Shown: in pieces, positions 1 to 5,996 of the stretch | Layout: every line of letters begins with the position of its first letter | Numbering within the stretch: position 1 is the stretch's first letter | Assembly (NCBI GenBank): GCA_964360145.1 | Contig: CAYHWW010000078.1 | Location: forward strand, 1 to 14,965 | Origin: CAYHWW01 sp964360145 | GTDB lineage: Bacteria; Bdellovibrionota; UBA1018; CAYHWW01 | Direction of reading: 5' to 3' | Length of the DNA stretch: 14,965 nt | The notes under the pieces: model-generated | The model's input: only the letters and a program-made list of their open reading frames with translations | Databases searched by the model: none | Told to the model about the DNA's origin: nothing | Made by a program: the position numbers and the translations under genes

Positions 1-52
1 TCCCGCGGGGGACCCCCCTCGCGCTGGCGCGCACTTTGCTTAGACGCCTGCC

Positions 53-955
53 ATGCAGACTCAAAAATTAACCGAACCCCTGGCCTACCATCTCGTCGCA
101 CGGGCGCTCTTCCCCTACAAACCATTCCTGAAACAGGATGTCGCAGTCTCAGTGTGGATGAAGCTTACCGCGGCATTCCCCCCGTGCATCGCCGCCGTAC
201 TCATGCCGGACCACGTCCACCTCATTGTGAAGAACACCGGCGTCACGCCCCAAACCCTGCGGCGTCGTCTCCAACCCTTCTTTGCAGGAAAAAAATGGGA
301 ACCCATTCCTGAGCCTCGCGCCATCCCCGATCGTCACCACCTCAGGCGCCAGGTGCGCTACGTCCATCTCAACCCCTGCCGCAAGTCCCTCTGCGCTGAC
401 CCGATCGCCTGGGAGTGGAGTACCCATCGCGACTACATGGGTGCGACCATACAGCCCTGGCCCGAAGTTCCATCCGCCCTGGGGCTGCTGGATTTCAGCA
501 CACGTTCCGACGGTCGCGCCGAGTTCCATCGCTACGTGTCTGCTGACCCCACGGTGAACCCCGTCGGCACGCACGCACCGGCAACACCGCGGCGCCCCCT
601 GGTCCTTGATATTGCAGCCGTAGAAAAAGCAGCGGAGATGATCTGCCGACAATGGCCAGGTCGATTCCACAGAAAAGGAACCCTGCGGGCCCAGCTGATG
701 CATCTCCTGCACACTGAGTTCAACCTACCCAAAGTGGCTATCGCCAAGCACTTCGGCGTGCATTGGACGGCAGTGAAACCCCCTCAAACACCGGCGTCAG
801 CAGAAGCCTGGGTCAAGCCGCTGCTGTTGACGCTATCAGACCACCGCCTCATGCCTCCGCAGCCGGCAAGTGTAGAAAAAAAGTTATTCCCACCGACGGT
901 GGGGGGGGGGGTGGGGCCGGGCGGAACAAATTTATNNNNNNNNNNACGGAGGTAG
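53..955 (+). CDS. REP-associated tyrosine transposase-like (RAYT, Y1/HUH family) with helix-turn-helix tail; 3' end uncertain
   Basis: Seen: MPDHVHLIV (His54 and His56 form the HUH pair) and RYVHLNP, whose Tyr103 aligns with the catalytic tyrosine of E. coli RAYT (YIYINP). The usual WSTHRDYMG block follows at about residues 122-130. Residues about 211-243 look like a helix-turn-helix (KVAIAKHFGVHWTAV), as in RAYTs with a DnaA-like tail. Known: RAYTs are single-copy, IS200/IS605-like enzymes that nick single-stranded REP hairpins and are usually domesticated. Odd: after residue 242 the sequence turns low in complexity and runs open through a G-tract into the 10-N gap, so the end at 955 is artificial. 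Removing one C from the run at 779-783 would give a roughly 258-aa protein ending at a TGA at 828-830, a size that fits the family. The ATG at 53 has no Shine-Dalgarno sequence. Family call firm; end and intactness unsure. Confidence 0.8.
   Translation: MQTQKLTEPLAYHLVARALFPYKPFLKQDVAVSVWMKLTAAFPPCIAAVLMPDHVHLIVKNTGVTPQTLRRRLQPFFAGKKWEPIPEPRAIPDRHHLRRQVRYVHLNPCRKSLCADPIAWEWSTHRDYMGATIQPWPEVPSALGLLDFSTRSDGRAEFHRYVSADPTVNPVGTHAPATPRRPLVLDIAAVEKAAEMICRQWPGRFHRKGTLRAQLMHLLHTEFNLPKVAIAKHFGVHWTAVKPPQTPASAEAWVKPLLLTLSDHRLMPPQPASVEKKLFPPTVGGGVGPGGTNLXXXXRR
936..945. other. 10-N assembly gap in G-rich sequence
   Basis: Ten N bases. The left flank holds a run of at least 11 G near 900-911 and the right flank a run of 7 G near 955-961. 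Both flanks are G-rich and similar in character, so the gap probably marks a stretch hard to sequence or assemble. Reading frames crossing it cannot be trusted. Confidence 0.97.
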
Positions 956-992
956 GGGGGGTGGATGGCCCTGGAAGTCACATTTTCGAGAC

Positions 993-1021
993 TTGCCGGA
1001 CAGTGCCAGCGGCGGTTTACT
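993..1021 (+). promoter_or_regulatory. Possible promoter for the reductase-like gene (leaderless)
   Basis: A TTGCCG box (993-998) is followed by a 17-bp spacer and TTTACT (1016-1021). Each matches the sigma-70 consensus at 4 of 6 positions. The expected start point would be at about 1028-1029, on the ATG itself, and no Shine-Dalgarno precedes that ATG, which fits a leaderless mRNA. Match quality is moderate and chance matches are common. Confidence 0.35.
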
Positions 1022-1028
1022 CTGATCC

Positions 1029-2006
1029 ATGAAAGTCCTCATCGTCGGAGCAGGCCAAGTCGGAGTTGTTTACGCCCATCACCTCAAGGCCGGCGGGGCT
1101 GACGTGAGCTTCCTCATCAAAGAACGCCACGTCGCCACCGCACGCAGGGGCTTCCACCTCTACCGCCTGCGACTGGGCCGCAAGCCCCAGCACAGTCATC
1201 TCACCGGCATCCCCGTGCTCACCGGCAACCAAGAGGTCGTGGCGGCAGGCCCCTTTGAAGTCATTCTCCTCGCCGTGCCCTCTCCAGCCTTTCGAGAAGG
1301 CACCTGGCTCCAAGACCTCGTCACCGCCTGCCCCCACGCACTCATTGCTCCTCTGCAACTCACCACCGGCGACAAAGAATGGCTTGAAGAGCTGCTGGGT
1401 AAAGAACGCTTCTGCCAGGGCTTCATCAGCCTCATCAGTTTTGCAGCTCCCCTGGGGCCACTGAAGGTGCCCGCCCCAGGGACCGCCTACTTCATCCCAC
1501 CCCTGGCCCCCGCCCCCTTCACTGGCCCAGCGTCCGCACGACAACGCCTTCAAGAACTCGCCGCCCATTTCACCAAAGGCGGCATGCACTCCACCGTGGT
1601 GGACAACATCGATGGCGGCGCCCGGCTCCCCGACGCGGCCCTCTTTGCCCTGGTCTCCGCCCTCGAACTGGTGGGCTGGCGCATCGATGCCCTCAAGGGC
1701 ACCGATGCATTCAATCTGGGCCTTGCCGCCGCCCGGGAACGGGAAGCCGTGTTCGAAGCCCGCGGCGCCGGAGCCCCCCCTGCGGCCCTCAAGCTCCTCA
1801 CGCCCATGACCTCCCGCATGATCCTCTGCGCCGCGGCGAAGGTGATGCCACTGCCCCTTGAGGACTTCATTCGGGTCCACTTCATCAAAGTGAATCAGCA
1901 GTTCCAAGAAGAGCGCCGCCGCATCATGGCGCAGGGGGCCGCCCGCGGGGTGCCTACGCCCCGGATGAAAGAGCTCCACGAGCGCTTGGCGCACCCCTCT
2001 CACTAA
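1029..2006 (+). CDS. Ketopantoate reductase-like NAD(P)-dependent oxidoreductase
   Basis: 325 aa. The N-terminus MKVLIVGAGQVG is a Rossmann dinucleotide-binding loop (Gly7, Gly9, Gly12) at the position typical of the ApbA/PanE family. The all-helical C-terminal half (about 185-325) ends in GVPTPRMKELHERL, like the end of PanE-type C-terminal domains. Known: PanE reduces 2-dehydropantoate to pantoate for coenzyme A synthesis. Odd: the conserved K-x-Q after the Rossmann strand reads LAVPS here (about 81-85), the following QNG-type motif reads LQLTTG, and I could not place the catalytic Lys and its Asn partner near 190-215. The substrate is therefore open, and calling it panE would be unsafe. 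It lies 18 bp upstream of tyrS on the same strand, a spacing that suggests cotranscription. Confidence 0.75.
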   Translation: MKVLIVGAGQVGVVYAHHLKAGGADVSFLIKERHVATARRGFHLYRLRLGRKPQHSHLTGIPVLTGNQEVVAAGPFEVILLAVPSPAFREGTWLQDLVTACPHALIAPLQLTTGDKEWLEELLGKERFCQGFISLISFAAPLGPLKVPAPGTAYFIPPLAPAPFTGPASARQRLQELAAHFTKGGMHSTVVDNIDGGARLPDAALFALVSALELVGWRIDALKGTDAFNLGLAAAREREAVFEARGAGAPPAALKLLTPMTSRMILCAAAKVMPLPLEDFIRVHFIKVNQQFQEERRRIMAQGAARGVPTPRMKELHERLAHPSH

Positions 2007-2024
2007 GCTATCGTCAGCGGTGCC

Positions 2025-3362
2025 ATGTCAGCATCAACCCACGGAAAAGAAGCGGACTTTCTCGCAGACCTCGCCTGGCGGGGCCTGCTCCATCAGATCA
2101 CCGACGAGCCCGAGCTGCGCAAAGCACTGAACAGCGCGCCCATCACCGCCTACATCGGTTTTGACCCCACGGCGGACAGCCTCCACGTCGGCTCCCTCCT
2201 GCCGGCGCTCAACTTGGTGCGGCTAGCGAAAGCGGGCCACAAGCCCATCGCCGTGGTAGGCGGCGCCACCGGCATGATCGGCGATCCCAGCGGCAAAACC
2301 CAGGAGCGCACGCTGCTCGACTCCGCCCAGCTTGAAAAAAACAAAGAGGGCATGACCCGGCAGCTGCTGACGCTCTTCGAACGTGCGGGCGTCAAGGGGC
2401 GCGTGGAAGTCGTAAATAACTATGATTGGTTTAAAGACTTCAATTACCTCGATTTCCTGCGAGACGTGGGTAAGCACTTCACCGTGAACATCATGCTCGC
2501 CAAAGAATCAGTGCGGGCCCGCCTTGAAGACCGCGATCACGGCATCAGCTACACGGAGTTCAGCTACATGCTGCTCCAGGCCTATGACTTCTGGTGGCTC
2601 TACCGCAACAAGGGCTGCCGGTTACAGGTGGGCGGCAGCGACCAGTGGGGCAACATCACCGCGGGGGTTGACCTCATCCGGCGCATGCTGCACGCCCCCG
2701 CGGATGCCAGCGCCAACAAAGACAAGCCTGCCTACGGCTTCACCTTCCCCCTCGTCACCAAAGCCGACGGCTCCAAGTTCGGAAAGTCCGAGAAGGGCAA
2801 CGTTTGGCTCGACGCCAACCGCACCAGCCCCTACGAATTCCACCAGTTCTTCATGCGGGCGGAAGACACTGAAGTCATCAAGTTCCTGAAGTATTTCACC
2901 TTCCTCTCCCATGATGAAGTGGCGGCGCTGGAAAAAGCCACCCTGGAAAACCCCGCGGCCCGCACCGCGCAAAAACGCCTCGCGGACGAAGTCACGGCAC
3001 TGGTGCATGGCGCTGAAGAGTCCGAAAAAGCCAAAGCCGCGGCGGCGGCCCTTTTCACCGGCGGAGCGGACAAACTTTCCGCCGCGCAACTCAAGTCCGC
3101 CCTGGCGGAAGCCCCCAGCTCCCAACGCGCCAAGAGCGAGCTCGCCGGCGATGGTGTCGCCCTCATCGATGTACTCGCGGAAACCGGGCTTTCGCCCTCC
3201 AAGGGCTCCGCACGCAAAGAGATCGCAGCCGGCGGCATTTACTTGAACGACGAACGAGTCCAAGACTCCGCCCTCCGCATAAAAACCGACGATCTCGTCG
3301 ACGGGGAGCTCCTCGTCCTCCGCAAAGGCAAAAAGACGTATCACCTGGTCACGTACAGCTGA
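2025..3362 (+). CDS. tyrS: Tyrosyl-tRNA synthetase
   Basis: 445 aa class I aminoacyl-tRNA synthetase that charges tRNA-Tyr in the cytoplasm. Seen: YIGFDPTADSLHVGS (Tyr43 region, HIGH-like HVGS at 54-57), GGATGMIGDPSGK (79-91), the tyrosine/ATP pocket GGSDQWGNI (203-211), and a KMSKS-like loop KFGKS (251-255). A C-terminal S4 RNA-binding domain covers about 378-440 (SKGSARKEIAAGGIYLNDE). Length and domain order fit the TyrRS type with the KFGKS loop. The ATG at 2025 gives a normal N-terminus, with no clear Shine-Dalgarno. Odd: the TGA stop overlaps the left end of a 130-bp inverted repeat; removing that element would leave the frame open for a few more codons, so the last residue may have been altered by its insertion. 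Confidence 0.96.
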   Translation: MSASTHGKEADFLADLAWRGLLHQITDEPELRKALNSAPITAYIGFDPTADSLHVGSLLPALNLVRLAKAGHKPIAVVGGATGMIGDPSGKTQERTLLDSAQLEKNKEGMTRQLLTLFERAGVKGRVEVVNNYDWFKDFNYLDFLRDVGKHFTVNIMLAKESVRARLEDRDHGISYTEFSYMLLQAYDFWWLYRNKGCRLQVGGSDQWGNITAGVDLIRRMLHAPADASANKDKPAYGFTFPLVTKADGSKFGKSEKGNVWLDANRTSPYEFHQFFMRAEDTEVIKFLKYFTFLSHDEVAALEKATLENPAARTAQKRLADEVTALVHGAEESEKAKAAAAALFTGGADKLSAAQLKSALAEAPSSQRAKSELAGDGVALIDVLAETGLSPSKGSARKEIAAGGIYLNDERVQDSALRIKTDDLVDGELLVLRKGKKTYHLVTYS

Positions 3363-3488
3363 CTTGTTTGGGCTGGAAAATTTGCGAACGCTGGGATGCT
3401 CCGAGCAGCCGGAGGCGCCCGCTCGGACAGAGCCCCATGGATGGGGCGTCATCCCGCGCTCGCAAATTTTCCAGCCCAAACAAGTCAG
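3358..3488. repeat. MITE-like inverted-repeat element, three-way-junction fold
   Basis: Bases 3359-3387 and 3460-3488 are perfect inverse complements over 29 bp. Pairing continues inward with C3389-C3391 to G3456-G3458 and GGGATG (3393-3398) to CATCCC (3450-3455), with one mismatch and one bulge. Two internal hairpins follow: TCCGAGC (3400-3406) with GCTCGGA (3421-3427), and GCCCCAT (3432-3438) with ATGGGGC (3441-3447). GTACA occurs as a direct repeat on both sides (3353-3357 and 3488-3492), as a target-site duplication would. No T-run follows on either strand, so it is not a standard intrinsic terminator, though it sits between convergent genes and could still slow polymerase. Alternatives are a REP-type or structured RNA element. 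The inverted repeat is certain; its identity is inferred. Confidence 0.85.
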
Positions 3489-3524
3489 TACAACACCTGG
3501 CTCAGTTGAGGCGAAAGATCGAGC

Positions 3525-5000
3525 CTAATAAGGTTGGTTGAGCAGCTCCGCCAACGACAACGAATCCGCCGATTTCGGCCCCGCCTTCGCCAACACGAAG
3601 GGATAGCGTGCAAGCAAAGTGCCGCGGGCAGCGGGGGACAGCCCCGGCGTCACCTGGCAGAGGAGTGCTGCGACGACGTTGTGGCTGGTCTTGAACTTTG
3701 CCTCTTCCACGATGTGCTGCAACCCCACTCGCACTTTGCCTTTCTCGAAGGACTTCAATAAATCAAGATAGTTTGGATAATGAATCGCCATCGCAAGGCG
3801 CCCGGCCTCGGTCATGAAATAGCCAGAGACGAGGTGCTTGGCCAGAGGCATCTGGCTTCGTTGTTTGGCCTTGGTAATGGCCGAGTCGGCACGCTCTTTT
3901 GCCCGTTTAGCGCGGACATCGATCTCTTTTTTCAGCATGGCTTTGCGCTCACCTGTGCCCTCGGCGAGAATCAGAAGCAGGTCAAAAACGAGACCGCTGC
4001 TGAAGGCCACTTCGCGGTACAGGCTGTCGTCGCCATAAGCCTCCAGCAATGACGCGGCATAAGCGATTGTTTTCTTGGGCTCGGTCTTGGGTTTCTTGCC
4101 CTTCTCATCCCAGGCCGTGGGCTCGCCCCTGCCGGCGGCATTCATCTTGTCCCCCACAACGAAAAACTTTGTGTTGAGCAGGCCATAAAAACGTATGCAC
4201 TGAGACAGGTCCAGAGGCTGCTCATCACCGCCTCGGCGCATGCCATTGACCATGCCCACGAACAAGTCCCGATAGGTCACGATGCGCTCGGTGTAATACT
4301 TCACGCGGGTTTCCATCTCATCCAGATTCTCCATCACGGTGCTCAACGTCGCCATGACAGGGAACACCTTCTCGAAGACCCAAGTCACGATGGGCGGGAT
4401 CTCCACGGGCTTGGCCTGATCCTCTTCGGGCTCCGTTTCGGGCTCCGNNNNNNNNNNNNNNNNNNNNNNNNNNNNNNNNNNNNNNNNNNNNNNNNNNNNN
4501 NNNNNNNNNNNNNNNNNNNNNNNNNNNNNNNNNNNNNNNNNNNNNNNTTCGGGCTCCGTTTCGGGCTCCGCCACCGCACCCGCTGCATTTTTTTGCACTT
4601 CGATGCGCACTTGGTCGGTGGCCACATTGCGCTTGAGCACTTCCGCGAAACCAGGGGTGTCCACGGGGCGCAGCATCACGCCGCTGGCACCCCAATCCAG
4701 CAGGTCCGGGCTCAGCGCGCCATCATTCAAATCCAAAATGGCGTAGATGGGCAGCGCCACGCCGAGCACCTTGCGGATGCTCTTCAGGAGCGCGGAAATA
4801 ACTTTGATTTGGGAGGCATCAATGACCAGAAAATACAAAACGTGGCGGCCCTTATTGAGTTGAGAGAGGAACTCTTTCGGGTCGCTCACGCCGTCGAACT
4901 CCACGCCGTATTTCGTGAGGACGGAGTTCAGTTCCGCATCTTCCGCGAAGGCGAAAACCAAAGCCCGAGGAGTGGTGCTGTCCTTGTGAAGAACTGTCAC
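3525..5000 (-). CDS. Degenerate receiver-like protein with EPET repeat linker and helical C-terminal domain (unrecognised)
   Basis: 491 aa including 34 unknown residues at the N gap. Residues about 11-125 look like a CheY-type receiver: acidic pair Glu20/Asp21, a beta strand ending in Asp61 (YFLVIDAS), and MLRPVD at 109-114 where receivers carry a conserved Lys-Pro; here it is Arg111-Pro112. An EPET repeat linker spans the gap, then a mainly helical region of about 290 residues that I do not recognise begins at PPIVTWVFEKVFPVM. The GTG start overlaps the TGA stop of the upstream gene (GTGA), implying translational coupling. It is the last gene of a three-gene set. The phosphoacceptor position seems kept, but loss of the lysine argues against normal phosphorelay. 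True length is unknown because the gap lies in the repeat. Confidence 0.75.
   Translation of the reverse strand: MTVLHKDSTTPRALVFAFAEDAELNSVLTKYGVEFDGVSDPKEFLSQLNKGRHVLYFLVIDASQIKVISALLKSIRKVLGVALPIYAILDLNDGALSPDLLDWGASGVMLRPVDTPGFAEVLKRNVATDQVRIEVQKNAAGAVAEPETEPEXXXXXXXXXXXXXXXXXXXXXXXXXXXXXXXXXXEPETEPEEDQAKPVEIPPIVTWVFEKVFPVMATLSTVMENLDEMETRVKYYTERIVTYRDLFVGMVNGMRRGGDEQPLDLSQCIRFYGLLNTKFFVVGDKMNAAGRGEPTAWDEKGKKPKTEPKKTIAYAASLLEAYGDDSLYREVAFSSGLVFDLLLILAEGTGERKAMLKKEIDVRAKRAKERADSAITKAKQRSQMPLAKHLVSGYFMTEAGRLAMAIHYPNYLDLLKSFEKGKVRVGLQHIVEEAKFKTSHNVVAALLCQVTPGLSPAARGTLLARYPFVLAKAGPKSADSLSLAELLNQPY
4424..4570 (-). repeat. 12-bp tandem repeat encoding Glu-Pro-Glu-Thr, interrupted by the N gap
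   Basis: The unit TTTCGGGCTCCG (plus strand) is seen about twice to the left of the gap (4424-4447, first base of the first copy differs) and about twice to the right (4548-4570). On the minus strand it reads EPET in the coding frame. All three minus-strand frames stay open through the unit, so a copy-number change in steps of 12 keeps the frame. The gap is probably a collapsed longer array. Confidence 0.92.
4448..4547. other. 100-N assembly gap inside the tandem repeat
   Basis: Exactly 100 N bases, a conventional placeholder length, with the same 12-bp repeat on both sides. The real distance and the real number of EPET units are unknown. Confidence 0.97.
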
Positions 5001-5302
5001 TTAGGTGCCGCCTTCTTCTGGCCCGCCTGGAGCTCCTCGATCTCTTTCGCGATAAGCTCGGCATAATCCGGGGCACAGCGCCCGATCCCGTTGACGAAGG
5101 CATCACGGAGCAACGCAAATGCGGTGAGCTTCGCATCCTCGATGCGGCCCGCCAAAGTCCGGTGCTCCTCGATCTCCACTGCTAGTTCCTCCAATGCCTT
5201 GCGTTCTTCTCGACCGTTCTCGATGAGAGTTTGCACTTCGCCCCGGAGCTCTTGCAGCCTTTTCGATGCGTTGATTTTCTCAAGCGCGGGAATCTTGCCC
5301 AT
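4997..5302 (-). CDS. Small predicted coiled-coil protein (unrecognised)
   Basis: 101 aa, rich in Glu, Lys, Arg, Leu and Ala. Residues about 5-55 (from ALEKINASKRLQELRG onward) and about 80-95 (YAELIAKEIEELQAG) have heptad-like spacing and should form coiled coils. No signal peptide, membrane segment or catalytic motif is visible. The ATG at 5302 lies 4 bp after the stop of the upstream gene, and its own TGA overlaps the GTG of the next gene, so all three are very likely one operon and the products probably interact. A scaffold or adaptor role is a guess from context only. Confidence 0.72.
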   Translation of the reverse strand: MGKIPALEKINASKRLQELRGEVQTLIENGREERKALEELAVEIEEHRTLAGRIEDAKLTAFALLRDAFVNGIGRCAPDYAELIAKEIEELQAGQKKAAPK

Positions 5303-5306
5303 AGTT

Positions 5307-5951
5307 TTAGAGGAAACCGCCCTCTTTTAAGGCTTGTTTGGCCTGCTGATGGATATTGCGCACAGCGGCCCGCTCTTCTTCGCTGGGCGCCATGATCCCG
5401 GCCTCTTTGTCGGCCTTGCGTAGTGCCGCGATCTCAGTGCCTATGGATTTGAAGAGATACTGCTGCTTTCGCATCTCTTCCCGCAGTTGGAAGAGCTTTT
5501 TTTCCAGTTCGTCTTTAGTCAGCGGCTCCTTGGAGTCGGGCTCTCCCAGCCCCTTCCGCAGCAGGGTGGTACGTTCGAGGACCAGAGCCTCAATCTCCTT
5601 TTTGCGCCCCCGCAGATCCGCATTGGCCTTGAGCACATTGTGCACGCGATGGGCATCGCTGGTGCCCGACTGCTCCAGGGCCTCTTCGAATGTTTTGTAA
5701 TCCATGCCCGCGATGGTGGGAGAGACGAAGCACAGTTTTGTCTTCTGCAGCTGGTGCTTGTCCCGAATTTTATTGAGGACTTGGGGGAAGGTGGTCGGCA
5801 CTTTGGCTTTCTTGAATGACAAGACCAGGAGCGACGCCGTTTTGCATAGCTCAGGGACTTCCTGATCGAGGGCCACGATGTCTTCGGGCAGGACCTCTCC
5901 AGAAACAGTGACTAAGTAGACTTTGTCGAAGGCCTTCCCTTTGACATCCAC
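5307..5951 (-). CDS. STAS-like N-terminal domain plus coiled coil (unrecognised)
   Basis: 214 aa. Residues about 1-100 alternate strands and helices (VYLVTVSGEVLPEDIVAL, then LLVLSFKKAKVPTTF, then TKLCFVSPT) in an order resembling STAS or anti-sigma-antagonist folds. The phosphorylatable Ser/Thr of classic STAS proteins is not obvious. Residues about 110-190 are a charged helix likely to form a coiled coil. Start: GTG at 5951; the frame has a TGA just upstream, so no longer form exists, and an AAGG lies too close to be an ideal Shine-Dalgarno. It is the first of three tightly packed minus-strand genes and lies 45 bp after the SNF2-family gene, so read-through from that gene is possible. The fold is a visual judgement. 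Confidence 0.7.
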   Translation of the reverse strand: MDVKGKAFDKVYLVTVSGEVLPEDIVALDQEVPELCKTASLLVLSFKKAKVPTTFPQVLNKIRDKHQLQKTKLCFVSPTIAGMDYKTFEEALEQSGTSDAHRVHNVLKANADLRGRKKEIEALVLERTTLLRKGLGEPDSKEPLTKDELEKKLFQLREEMRKQQYLFKSIGTEIAALRKADKEAGIMAPSEEERAAVRNIHQQAKQALKEGGFL

Positions 5952-5996
5952 CTTGTTATTTTGTCACTAAGCCCGGGCGATCAGTACAGGTATTAT

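Noticed and set aside
1017..2003. Open frame of 328 aa on the minus strand
   Set aside because: Exact antisense of the reductase-like gene, which has a clear Rossmann motif.
2622..3479. Open frame of 285 aa on the minus strand
   Set aside because: Mostly antisense to tyrS; its start lies within the inverted-repeat element.
3361..3488. Intrinsic terminator for tyrS
   Set aside because: The stem is far longer than a typical terminator and neither strand has a T-run after it; it may still affect transcription but does not fit the standard form.
3501..3530. GGCTC/GAGCC hairpin as terminator of the minus-strand gene set
   Set aside because: Only a 5-bp stem with a loop of about 17 bases and no T-run.
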